From the NCBI GenBank assembly GCA_947475845.1, contig CANJMO010000004.1, positions 1 through 64,000 on the forward strand: DNA of 64,000 bases, read 5' to 3'. The notes beneath the pieces were generated by a model. It did no database searches and had not been told where the DNA came from. It worked only from the letters and a program-made list of their open reading frames with translations. The first letter of the stretch is position 1, and each line of letters begins with the position of its first letter. The position numbers were made by a program, and so were the translations under genes. The stretch comes from Caulobacteraceae bacterium (GTDB taxonomy: Bacteria > Pseudomonadota > Alphaproteobacteria > Caulobacterales > Caulobacteraceae). Of this stretch, positions 45,205 through 53,964 are shown in pieces.

Positions 45205-46551
45205 ATGACCGCCGAGCCGCACCGCACCCTCGACATCGCCATCGTCGGTCAAGGCATAGCGGGCATGTCGGCCGCATGGCTGCTGAGCCAGGGTCACCGC
45301 GTCACCATCTATGAAAGCGAGGACCGCATCGGCGGCCACAGCCAGACCGTCGAGGCCCCAAGCCCGCAGGGGCCGGTGCCGGTCGACATGGGCTTCATCG
45401 TATACAACGAGCTGGCCTATCCCAACCTGACGGCCCTGTTCAAACACCTGGACGTGCCGACCAAGGCCTCGGACATGTCGTTCTCGGTGTCACTGGACAA
45501 CGGCGGCTTGGAGTACGGCGGGGCCAATCTCAAGAGCTGGTTCGCCCAGCCGCGCAACCTGCTCAGCGGACGATTCTGGTCGATGCTGCGCGACCTCTAC
45601 CGATTCTACCGCATGGCTCCGGTCCACGCCGACGACCTCGACAGGTCCACCACGAGCCTCGGCGACTATCTGGACGCCAACCGCTACGGCGGCGCCTTCC
45701 AGGACGATCACCTGCTGCCCCAGGCCGCCGCCATCTGGTCGGCCTCGGTCGAGGAAATCCGCGACCTGCCGGCCGCCGCCTTCATCCGCTTCTGCCAGAA
45801 CCATGGCCTGCTCAAGATCGTCGGCCGGCCGATCTGGCGCACCGTCGACGGCGGCTCGCGCGCCTATGTCCGCCGCCTGACCGCTTCCTACAGAGACAAG
45901 GTCCGGCTCAACGCGGCCGTGCGCCATGTGCGCCGCCTGCCGGACGGCGTCCGCATCACCGACATCGAGGGCCGCACCCAGACGTTCGACCACGTGGTGA
46001 TCGCCGCCCACGCCGATCAGGCGCTGAGGATGCTCGAGGATCCCTCGGTCGAGGAAGCCCGCCTGCTGGGCGCCTTCCGCTACACCCGCAACCACGCCGT
46101 CCTGCATTCGGACGTCAGCCTGATGCCGCGCCGCAAGAGCGTGTGGTCGAGCTGGAACTACCTCGGCAAGGCGGCCCAGACCGGCGCCGGTCGCCAGCTG
46201 TGCGTCACTTATTGGATGAACAAACTGCAGGGCCTGCCGGACTCCACGCCGTTGTTCATGACGCTCAACCCGATCCGCCCTCCGAAATCCGGGACCCTGA
46301 TCCGGACCGAGGTGTTCGAGCACCCGCTGTTCGACGCCGCCGCCATGGCCGCGCAGAAGGAGCTGTGGTCGCTGCAGGGGGCCAATCGCACCTGGTTCTG
46401 CGGCGCCTATTTCGGGGCCGGCTTCCATGAGGACGGCTGTCAGGCGGGCCTGGCCGTGGCCGAGCAACTCGGCGGCGCGCGCCGTCCCTGGACCGTGCAG
46501 GGCGAGTCAGGCCGCATCCATCTGACCCGGCCCGAGCCGGTGGCCGCGTGA
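45205..46551 (+). CDS. NAD/FAD-binding amine-oxidase-like oxidoreductase
   Basis: A 448-residue flavoprotein. The N-terminal dinucleotide motif is seen in IAIVGQGIAGMSAAWLLSQG, then ESEDRIGGHSQTVEA; the substrate region includes VDMGFIVYNELAYPNLTALF and the C-terminal FAD contact CGAYFGAGFHEDGCQAGLAV. This type sits next to DUF1365 and CFA-like genes in many bacteria, and the Rhodobacter counterpart is in the sigma-E singlet-oxygen regulon. It likely oxidises or desaturates a modified acyl chain (inference). It is divergent from rpoE and follows a sigma-E promoter. Confidence 0.88.
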   Translation: MTAEPHRTLDIAIVGQGIAGMSAAWLLSQGHRVTIYESEDRIGGHSQTVEAPSPQGPVPVDMGFIVYNELAYPNLTALFKHLDVPTKASDMSFSVSLDNGGLEYGGANLKSWFAQPRNLLSGRFWSMLRDLYRFYRMAPVHADDLDRSTTSLGDYLDANRYGGAFQDDHLLPQAAAIWSASVEEIRDLPAAAFIRFCQNHGLLKIVGRPIWRTVDGGSRAYVRRLTASYRDKVRLNAAVRHVRRLPDGVRITDIEGRTQTFDHVVIAAHADQALRMLEDPSVEEARLLGAFRYTRNHAVLHSDVSLMPRRKSVWSSWNYLGKAAQTGAGRQLCVTYWMNKLQGLPDSTPLFMTLNPIRPPKSGTLIRTEVFEHPLFDAAAMAAQKELWSLQGANRTWFCGAYFGAGFHEDGCQAGLAVAEQLGGARRPWTVQGESGRIHLTRPEPVAA

Positions 46552-47330
46552 CCGACCGGCACGCCTCGGGCCTATATTCCGGCGTGGTCGCCCACGCCCG
46601 CTTTCGCCCGCGCGTGCACCGCCTGCGCTACCGCATCTTCATGCTGCTTCTGGACCTGGACGAGGCCGAAAGCCTCGGCCGCCGGCCCAAGCTGTTCGGC
46701 TACAATCGCCGCGCCCTGATCGCCTTCCGCGACCGTGACCACCTGGCCGGCGACGGCCGCACCCTGCGCAGCCAGGTCGAGAGCGAACTCCTCGCCGCCG
46801 GCCTCGATCTTGGCGGCGGCGCCATCCGCATCCTCAGCATGCCGCGCGTTCTGGGTTTCGTGTTCAACCCGATCAGTGTCTTCTTCTGCCACCATGCCGA
46901 CGGGACGCTCGGCGCCACGCTGTACGAGGTCAACAACACCTTCGGCCAGCGCCACACCTACCTGATCCCGGTCTCACGGGCCGAGGCGCGTCAGGACGTG
47001 ATCGCCCAGGCCTGCGACAAGGCGTTCCACGTCTCGCCGTTCATGGAGATGGCGATGCGCTACCAGTTCCAGGTGGCGCCGCCCGGCGGGGAAGCCCGGC
47101 TGATCGTCGATGCCCATGACGCCGAGGGCCAGATGTTGGCGGCCTCGTTCCGCGGCAAACGATCCGAGCTAACCGACAAGGCCATCGCCCACGCCTTCAT
47201 GGCCCACCCGTTACTGTCGATCGCGGTGCTGGCCAGCATCCACTACGAAGCGGTCAAGCTGCTGCTCAAGGGCATGCGGCTGAAACCGGCCCCGCCCGCG
47301 CCCTCCAGCCCCGTGTCGGTCGTCCGCTAG
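46548..47330 (+). CDS. DUF1365-family protein
   Basis: A 260-residue protein with the DUF1365 pattern: SGVVAHARFRPRVHRLRYRI, FGYNRRALIAFRDRDHLAGD, SMPRVLGFVFNPISVFFCHH and NNTFGQRHTYLIPVS. The GTG start at 46548 overlaps the upstream stop (GTGA), so it is coupled to the flavin oxidoreductase. Its end overlaps the end of the opposite-strand dioxygenase by 4 bp. The biochemical role is unknown; genomic pairing suggests it works with the oxidoreductase on lipids. Confidence 0.9.
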   Translation: MTDRHASGLYSGVVAHARFRPRVHRLRYRIFMLLLDLDEAESLGRRPKLFGYNRRALIAFRDRDHLAGDGRTLRSQVESELLAAGLDLGGGAIRILSMPRVLGFVFNPISVFFCHHADGTLGATLYEVNNTFGQRHTYLIPVSRAEARQDVIAQACDKAFHVSPFMEMAMRYQFQVAPPGGEARLIVDAHDAEGQMLAASFRGKRSELTDKAIAHAFMAHPLLSIAVLASIHYEAVKLLLKGMRLKPAPPAPSSPVSVVR

Positions 47331-48610
47331 GTCTTGGCCTCGACCTTGTCGCGGCTCTCCGCCCCGGCCACCGAATAGAGCACCTGGCTGTTGCGGGTCT
47401 TCTGGAACTCTTCCAGCGTCTGACCGCGCATGTGCGAATAGACGTGCAGGTTCGAAACCCCCGACACCGCCGCCAGCTTCTCCAGCACGAAGAAGATCGC
47501 GCCGTACTGCATCATCGCCCGCCAATCCAGGCGGCGGATCATGTCACGCTCCTGCTCGGTCAGCCCAGCCTTCTCGAACGACGCTTCCGGGTCGGCCTTG
47601 AAGGCGGCGCGGTGGTCCGGCTTGACCAGATCATGCAGGAACCGATTGAGCCGGTAGTAGGCGACGCTGCGGTCCAGATCGAAGGGATAGGTGCCCTCCA
47701 GGTTTTCGATGCCGCGCAGCTGCTCGGCCGACTTGGCGCGCTCGGCCTTGGCCAGCTCGGCCGACATAGGCTCGGCCTGGTTCTCGTAGATGGCGGTGAC
47801 GATGGCGGTCATCGACGGCAGGTAATAGGTGCGGTGCAGGCACTTGATCCCCGCCGACATCGCCCCGCGCGCCAGCAGCCACATCACCACTTCGGAGCTT
47901 TCCATCCCGCCCAGCCGGGCATGGTCGGCATGGGTCATGCGGGTCAGGGCGATGGGGTCGTTCTCCAGCAGTTCGAGGAATTCCTCGTCCCAGGCCGGAT
48001 TGTTGAAACCGCACCGCTCGCCCTGCACCTGGTGCGACAGGCCGCCGGTGGCGACCATGGCCACGGTGATGTCCTCGGGATAGCTCTCGATGGCGTTGCG
48101 GATCGCCTGACCCAGATTGTAGCAGCGCTTGGCGCTTGGCACCGGGAATTGCAGCACGCCGCATTGCAGGGGGATGATCGGGATCGGCCACTCCGGCTCG
48201 TGCGGCATCATCATCGACAGCGGCGAGAAACAGCCGTGGTCCAGGTCGCGGTTCTGGAAGAACGACATGTCGAATTCGTTGGCCATCAGCGAATTTCCGA
48301 TGTGCTTGGCCAGCTTGCTGTGGCCCTTGATCGGCGGCAGGTCGCGGCGTCCGCCGCCTTCGTCCGCCACCTTCCACTCTTCCCCGATCCCCAGCACGAA
48401 GGCCGAGTAGTGATCGAAGAAGAACGAGGTCAGGTGATCGTTGTAGACCACGATCAAGGCGTCCGGCTTCTTATCGCTCAGCCAGGCCTGAATCGGCTCA
48501 TAGGCCTTGAAGATCGGGGCCCAAACCGGATCGTTCTGTTTCTTGCCGTCGTAGGCGAAGCCGATGGTCGGGGTGTGGGACGTGGCGATCATGCCGACGA
48601 TGCGGGCCAT
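47327..48610 (-). CDS. galA: Gallate dioxygenase-type extradiol ring-cleavage enzyme (fused LigB-LigA)
   Basis: A 427-residue type II extradiol dioxygenase. The N-terminal LigB part (residues 1 to about 280) has the iron-binding pattern SHTP with His12, YNDHLTSFFFDHYSAF, LDHGCFSPL and VATGGLSHQ; the C-terminal part (about 300-427) is LigA-like, with YRLNRFLHDLVKPDHRAAFK and LTEQERDMIRRLDWRAMMQY. LigA and LigB in one chain of this length is the gallate dioxygenase (GalA/DesB) architecture, which opens gallate to 4-oxalomesaconate. Protocatechuate or a substituted relative is possible. No hydratase or aldolase for the next steps lies in the window. Confidence 0.85.
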   Translation of the reverse strand: MARIVGMIATSHTPTIGFAYDGKKQNDPVWAPIFKAYEPIQAWLSDKKPDALIVVYNDHLTSFFFDHYSAFVLGIGEEWKVADEGGGRRDLPPIKGHSKLAKHIGNSLMANEFDMSFFQNRDLDHGCFSPLSMMMPHEPEWPIPIIPLQCGVLQFPVPSAKRCYNLGQAIRNAIESYPEDITVAMVATGGLSHQVQGERCGFNNPAWDEEFLELLENDPIALTRMTHADHARLGGMESSEVVMWLLARGAMSAGIKCLHRTYYLPSMTAIVTAIYENQAEPMSAELAKAERAKSAEQLRGIENLEGTYPFDLDRSVAYYRLNRFLHDLVKPDHRAAFKADPEASFEKAGLTEQERDMIRRLDWRAMMQYGAIFFVLEKLAAVSGVSNLHVYSHMRGQTLEEFQKTRNSQVLYSVAGAESRDKVEAKT

Positions 48611-48763
48611 GGGTTTGCCTCCTAGTTCTGCCTTTTGGCGACAGCTACACGACTAACTAATCAGCGGCTCTGTGCAGTCAATTCGCAAAGCATTGGACGT
48701 GACAACACACCGTGCGAAATTGAGCCGCCGCGCGGACAATAAGAAGCTCAAAGGCCGACTGGA

Positions 48764-50695
48764 ATGATCTCGCTCAAGCGCTGCGGCGCCGCCCTCGCCC
48801 TACTGCTGCTCGCCGCCGCCCCCGCCCGTTCCGAAGTGGTGCGCTTCGACATCCGCTCCGATGACGCCGCCGCCCTGGAGGGCCGCACCTTCGGCTCACG
48901 CGGCCGGGCCCGGAAGATCGTCGCCGAGGCGACCATAGCGGTCGATCCGTCCAACCCGATCAACGACGCCATCGTCGACCTCAAGTCGGCCCCGCGCGAT
49001 GCCCAGGGCCGGGTTCAGGCCAAGGCCGACGTGATCATCCTGCGCCCGGCCAGGCCCAACGGGGCCATGGTCCTGGAACTGCCCAATCGCGGCGGCGAGC
49101 TGTTCCTCAGCCTGATCGACGACGCGACCTTCGAGGCCGGCCAGCGCCTGACCAAGGCCGGCGACGTCGGCAACGGCTTCCTGCTCAACGAGGGTTACAC
49201 CGTGGTCTGGGTCGGCTGGCAGGGCGACCTGCGCCAGCCCACGGACATCGGCCTGCGCCCGCCCATCGCCAAGGGCCTGACCGGCCGCTCGCGCGACCAG
49301 TGGACCATCCGCACCGCCGATCCCAAGATTCAGCTGCGGCTGCAATATCCCGCCGCCGACCCCGCCGACGCCAAGGTCTATCTGCGCCAGCGCCCCGACG
49401 CCGAACCGGCCACGCCGGACGGTCTCGGCTTCCGCTTCATCGACGACCAGACCATCGAGATCACCCGCCAGCCCGGCGCCGCAGCCGGCGACCTCTACGA
49501 CTTCATCTACACCACCCGCGATCCGGCGGTGATGGGCATGGGCTTCGCCGCCGTACGCGACGTCGCCAGCTTCCTGAAGAATGACGCCAGCGCCCTCAAT
49601 CCCCTGGCGGCAGCCGGCAAATCCGGGCTCGACCGCGCCATCGCCACCGGCATCTCCCAGAGCGGCCGGGCCCTGCGCGACGCCCTCTATTCCGGCTTCA
49701 ATCAGGACGAGAAGGGCCGGATGGTGTTCGAGGGCATGTTCCCGATCATTCCCGGCACGCGCCGCAGCTTCACCAACGCCCGCTTCGCTCAGCCGACCCG
49801 CAACGCCGGGGTCCAGGCCGACCAGCTTTATCCGATGGACCAGTTCCCGTTCGCCTACGGCGCCCAGACCGACGCCCTGACCCAGAAGCACGACGGCCTG
49901 CTGCAACGCTGCGGCCAGGCCAAGACCTGCCCCAAGATTTTCCAGATGGACGCCGAGTATGAGTTTTACGGCTCGCGCGCCAGCCTGCTGGTGACCGACA
50001 CCAAGGGCGCCGCGGCGGCTCTGCCGGAAAACGTTCGCGCCTTCATGATCGCCGGTTCGCCGCACGACAACACCTTCGATGCGGTGTCGGCGCCCACGCC
50101 CGGCTGCCGGCTGCCGTCCAGCCCGGTGTTCTACGGCGCCGCCCTGCGCGCCCTGCTCAACGACCTCGACGGCTGGCTGAGGAACCAATCGCCGCCGCCT
50201 AGCCGCATCCCGACCCTGGCCGACGGCACGCTGGTTGCGGCCAAGGACGTCTATCCGTCCGGCATTCCCCTGCCCTGGCGCGGGCAGTACCTGCACGCCT
50301 ACCTGATCCTGCAAGGCAAGGGTGAACCTCAGGTGACCGGGGAATATCCCGTTTTCCTGCCCAAGGCCGGCGCCGACGGCAATGCACTCGGCGGCATCCG
50401 CCTGCCCATCGTCGACGTTCCGCGCGCCACCTACGTCGGTTGGAATCCGCAGGTGGGCCATGACGGCCCGTCGGATCTGTGCGACCACGCCGGCGGCATG
50501 GTCCCCCTGGCCAAGACCAAGGCCGAGCGTCTTGCCGCCAAGGACCCGCGCCCGTCCCTCGAAGAGCTCTATCCCAAGCGCGGCGTCTACGCCGCCGCCG
50601 TGCGCAAGTCGGCCGATAAGCTGGTCGCCGACCGTCTGCTGCTGCGCCCCGACGCCGACGCCTTCATTAAGGCCGCTCAGGACCTCGATCACTGA
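48764..50695 (+). CDS. Secreted alpha/beta hydrolase-domain esterase
   Basis: A 643-residue protein with a signal peptide ending near APARSE. It belongs to the large secreted alpha/beta hydrolase-domain family (PF20091 type, from memory). The nucleophile elbow GISQSGRAL is near residue 305, and the oxyanion/core strand YTVVWVGWQGDLR near residue 145; a late HDGPSDLCDHAGGM may hold the catalytic His. The enzyme probably hydrolyses an ester of an aromatic or phenolic acid outside the cell. It is divergent from the gallate-type dioxygenase, 153 bp away, and coupled by TGATG to the next gene. Confidence 0.8.
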   Translation: MISLKRCGAALALLLLAAAPARSEVVRFDIRSDDAAALEGRTFGSRGRARKIVAEATIAVDPSNPINDAIVDLKSAPRDAQGRVQAKADVIILRPARPNGAMVLELPNRGGELFLSLIDDATFEAGQRLTKAGDVGNGFLLNEGYTVVWVGWQGDLRQPTDIGLRPPIAKGLTGRSRDQWTIRTADPKIQLRLQYPAADPADAKVYLRQRPDAEPATPDGLGFRFIDDQTIEITRQPGAAAGDLYDFIYTTRDPAVMGMGFAAVRDVASFLKNDASALNPLAAAGKSGLDRAIATGISQSGRALRDALYSGFNQDEKGRMVFEGMFPIIPGTRRSFTNARFAQPTRNAGVQADQLYPMDQFPFAYGAQTDALTQKHDGLLQRCGQAKTCPKIFQMDAEYEFYGSRASLLVTDTKGAAAALPENVRAFMIAGSPHDNTFDAVSAPTPGCRLPSSPVFYGAALRALLNDLDGWLRNQSPPPSRIPTLADGTLVAAKDVYPSGIPLPWRGQYLHAYLILQGKGEPQVTGEYPVFLPKAGADGNALGGIRLPIVDVPRATYVGWNPQVGHDGPSDLCDHAGGMVPLAKTKAERLAAKDPRPSLEELYPKRGVYAAAVRKSADKLVADRLLLRPDADAFIKAAQDLDH

Positions 50696-51321
50696 TGCGC
50701 GTCGCCCTGATCCATGCCCTGCGCCACTCCCCGCCGCCGATCGTGGCGGCGTTCGCCCGGCTGTGGCCAGAACCGACTCTGGTCAATCTGCTCGACGACA
50801 GCCTGTCCGCGGACCTCGCCCGCGCCGGCGCCCTGACCCCCACCATGACCGACCGCTTCCTGCGGCTGGCCACCTATGTGGTGGACGCCGGCGCCGACGC
50901 CATTCTGTTCACCTGTTCCGCGTTCGGTCCCTGCATCGACGCCTGCGCCGCCGCCTATCCCAACATGCCGGTGTTGAAGCCTAACGAGGCCATGATCGAA
51001 GAGGCGGCGGCATATGCCGATATCGGCCTGCTCTCCACCTTCGCCGCCAACCTGATCTCCATGCCGCCCGAGTTCCCGTCATCGACGCGGATCACGCCGC
51101 GTCTGGCCCAAGGCGCCTTGGCCGCGCTCGACGCCGGCGACGTCGCCACCCACGACCGGCTGGTGATCGAGGCTTCGCGCGACCTGTCCGCCTGCGAAGC
51201 GGTGGTCCTGGGTCAGTTCAGCATCAGCCACCTCGGATCGCGGGTCGCCGAGGCCGCCGGAAGGCCTGTTCTGACCACCCCGGACAGCGCGGTGCGCAAG
51301 CTGCGCCGCCTGATGGCCTGA
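50695..51321 (+). CDS. Asp/Glu racemase-superfamily protein
   Basis: A 208-residue cytosolic protein of the aspartate/glutamate/hydantoin racemase superfamily. The first half-site Cys is in GADAILFTCSAFGPCIDACA; the second half-site, normally a GCT-type Cys, reads VVLGQFSISHLG and lacks the cysteine. Loss of one cysteine is found in arylmalonate decarboxylase- and isomerase-like members, so racemase activity is not assured. The start overlaps the hydrolase stop by one base (TGATG). It probably acts on the product of the upstream hydrolase or the ring-cleavage branch. Confidence 0.75.
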   Translation: MRVALIHALRHSPPPIVAAFARLWPEPTLVNLLDDSLSADLARAGALTPTMTDRFLRLATYVVDAGADAILFTCSAFGPCIDACAAAYPNMPVLKPNEAMIEEAAAYADIGLLSTFAANLISMPPEFPSSTRITPRLAQGALAALDAGDVATHDRLVIEASRDLSACEAVVLGQFSISHLGSRVAEAAGRPVLTTPDSAVRKLRRLMA

Positions 51322-51602
51322 GTCTTTCTCCGCGCCAGTAATAACCTTGAAATTTCAACCTTCGCGTGTGCAACGTGGCGCGGAAGTCATGTACCCGACA
51401 CGGCCGTTGGCCGCGACGACTTGCGGCATCGTCGGGGGTTTCCTTTTGCAGCAAAATGTCCGTGTCAAATTGCGCCAGCAACCCTTGGGCGCTGCACTTG
51501 AAATCAGTTTCGCAAGACGGGCCGTTGTTGGCACGTCAATTGCTTTGCATCCACGATCTATTTTCGGCCTTCGCGTCGCTCCGAAAGAACCAAACAAACC
51601 CC

Positions 51603-53022
51603 ATGACGGGAGCGGGCCCAAAACAGACAACTGGCGGCCTGGCGATTCCGCTCTACGCCGCGGCGTGCGTTTTCGCCGCCGTCCCTGCGTCCGCCCAGCA
51701 GAATCCGCCACCGGCGGCCCAAACGTCCGGCGTTTTGGTCCAGCGCGTCACCTTCACCGGCAACGCCAGGATGCCCGCCGAACGCCTGGCTAAGGTGGTC
51801 GCTCCCTGGCTGCGCCGCCCCTCCACCCTCGCCGACCTGGACAAAATGGCCGAGGCGGTCGGCGCCTATTACCGGGCGCACGGCTTTCTGGTGGCCCAGG
51901 CCTACGTCCCGCCGCAGACCATCGACGGCGGCATGGTCGAGGTGGCGGTGCTGGAAGGCCGTTTCAGCGACATCGAACTTGCCGCCAACGGTTCGCGCAT
52001 TTCCGCCGAGCGACTGCTGCGCACCGCCCGCCTAAACGCCTGCGGCCAGCCCAAGTCCTGCACCGGCATCGGTCCGGTGATGCAAGCTCAGGTTGAGCGC
52101 GCCGCCCTGCTCGTTTCCGAGATCTCGGGGGTGAGGGCCACCTATCAGCTGAAGGCCGGCAAGGAGCCCGGCTCGACCTCGATCGTGCTCGACGTCAAGC
52201 CGGCCCGGCGCTTTTCCGGTTCCGCCAGCCTCGACAACGAGGGCTTCGCCTATACCGGCCGCAACCGCCTGACCCTGGCCGGGACCGCCGCCAACCTGAC
52301 CGGCCGCGGCGACCTCACCTTCGGCGGCCTGCTCGGGTCTGACGTAGTCACCGTGGACACGTCTGGCGCGGTCGGCAGCTTCGCCACAAAGGCGGCCGGC
52401 ATCGGCAAGACCGTCAACATCACCGGCATCACCCTGGGCGGGCTCGACGCCGGCAACTAAATCCTGGCCAGCGTCACCGCCTCGGCCACCGCCAGCATCA
52501 TCGCCGCGCCCGTCATCGTTCCGCCGGTCATCATCCCCGAAGCCCCCCCCGGTGATTACGCCGCCGGTGATCGCCCCGCTGGTGACGGCTCCGGTCGTCG
52601 CGCCGGTCTTGGAGCCCGTGATCGTCCCGGTGGTCGCCGCGCCGGTCGACGTCACCACCCCGTCGACGCCCGAAATCGCCGGCGGGGCCGTCATCGCCCA
52701 GGCCGTGACCAGCCCGTCGTCGGTGAGCGGCGTCCCGGTGTCGCCGGTCGCCCAGCTGTCGAACCTGCTGTTCAGTCCCCCGGCCGTCTCGCTCGCGCTC
52801 AACCTGAATCAGGCCCCGATCGTCGCGCCCCCGACGATCACCGCAGCCTCGACCTTCGTCCCGGGCGCCGCGCCCACCACGGCGCCGCAGGCGCCGTCTC
52901 AATCGAACGCGACCGCGCCGGCCCTCACGGCGCCCGGCGTCGACATCGCGGCGCCGCCGCAGGAACCCTCGACCACCGACGATCAGGCTAACGAGGACAA
53001 CCTCAACAACGGCCCGGCCTGA
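51603..53022 (+). pseudogene. Chimeric two-partner secretion relic: TpsB (ShlB/FhaC) N-terminus fused to a TpsA adhesin C-terminus
   Basis: From ATG 51603 the frame encodes a signal peptide (to PASAQ), a POTRA domain (VLVQRVTFTGNARMPAERLA to VLEGRFSDIEL) and the first strands of a TpsB barrel (SGSASLDNEGFAYTGRNRLT). At about 52310-52335 it switches to the last YDG-type repeat of a filamentous adhesin (DTSGAVGSFATKAAGIGKTV, GITLGGLDAGN). A TAA at 52458-52460 then replaces the expected Tyr codon, the repeat ending carries on in frame, and eight C at 52543-52550 shift the frame; with seven C the reading continues into a Pro/Val-rich tail to 53022. A large deletion, a nonsense codon and a frameshift all mark it as dead. 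Confidence 0.8.
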
Positions 53023-53053
53023 CCCGCTCGAGCAGGCCGGTAGCGAAGCAGGA

Positions 53054-53908
53054 CTACTTGGCGACCGTGACCCCGTTGACCGGCTTATTGCGGTTGTTCT
53101 CTTCGCAGACGTACTCCTGGTTGCGCAGGTCCGGGCGCCAGTTGAACATGATCGGCACCATCGTATAGGGCCGCTCCAGGGTCACCGGATCCTCGATGGT
53201 GTTGTCCATCTGCAGCCTGCGCCCGCCGTCGACCTTGTGGATGCGTTCGATCACATGCTGCTGCGTCGAATGGCGGCTGCCTTCGTCGTCGATCAGGGTG
53301 CGGTCGTTGAGCTTGATGGTGTCGACCACCAAGGTGTCGCCCTCCCAATGGCCGACCGAGTCGCCGAGGAAGCTTTCGCCCAGGTTCGGGTTGTGCTTTT
53401 CGGTCATGTAGATCCGGCGGATATTGTGCAGGGTCTCCATCAGCATCACGTAGTGCTCGGGCTGGCCGTGCGCCGCAGGTACATGAATGATCTCGATCGG
53501 ATAAGGCGAGTCCATCGCCCGAGGCGTGCCGTGGGGGAAGCACTGGGTCTGGGCGTCCGCGATCGGGATGCCCTTGTTCTTGGTGCGGATGTAGTCTTCC
53601 AGCAGCTTCATGTATTTGGGCTTCAGCGGCGGCGGCATGCCCGGTTCGGACCCGAACAGCTTGTGCGTGCCGACGATCCACCAATGGCCTTCGATGTTGC
53701 GGGGGTCGGGATTGGGCGCCGCCGCTCCGGGCGGTGCGGGCGTTGAACTGACCCCGTTCTGCGTCAGGGCCAGGGTCTTGTCCGAACCGTTGTAGAGGTT
53801 GCCCAGCCTGGCCGACTGCGCCGCGGCGGATCCGCCGATCGCTAGCGTACCCAAAAGTCCCAGGCCAAGGCCCAGCAGGCGGCGCCCCCGCTTTTCGGGA
53901 TTACCCAT
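53054..53908 (-). CDS. Secreted protein of unknown function, family X copy D
   Basis: A 284-residue protein with an RRR-containing leader and a hydrophobic segment ending near GGSAAAQ, possibly Tat-like (EKRGRRLLGLGLGLLG). The family X core is seen in PRNIEGHWWIVG, QCFPHGTPRAMDSPYPIEII, HNIRRIYMTEKHNPN, SVGHWEGDTLVVDTIKLNDR, VIERIHKVDGGRR, EDPVTLERPYTMVPIMFNWR and EYVCEENNRN. It is close to copy F (62620-63471), much closer than to the other copies. It starts near the head of an MFS-transporter operon and is transcribed in the same direction, so it may belong to it. Confidence 0.77.
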   Translation of the reverse strand: MGNPEKRGRRLLGLGLGLLGTLAIGGSAAAQSARLGNLYNGSDKTLALTQNGVSSTPAPPGAAAPNPDPRNIEGHWWIVGTHKLFGSEPGMPPPLKPKYMKLLEDYIRTKNKGIPIADAQTQCFPHGTPRAMDSPYPIEIIHVPAAHGQPEHYVMLMETLHNIRRIYMTEKHNPNLGESFLGDSVGHWEGDTLVVDTIKLNDRTLIDDEGSRHSTQQHVIERIHKVDGGRRLQMDNTIEDPVTLERPYTMVPIMFNWRPDLRNQEYVCEENNRNKPVNGVTVAK

Positions 53909-53964
53909 TCGTCACTCTCCCTTGTTTGCCCCAGCTGTCGCCGCCAGGTGCAAAATCGCTCTTC

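Noticed and set aside
48650-48670. GACTAACTAATC as an operator between the dioxygenase and esterase genes
   Set aside because: Only 8 of 12 positions are symmetric and no regulator gene lies nearby.
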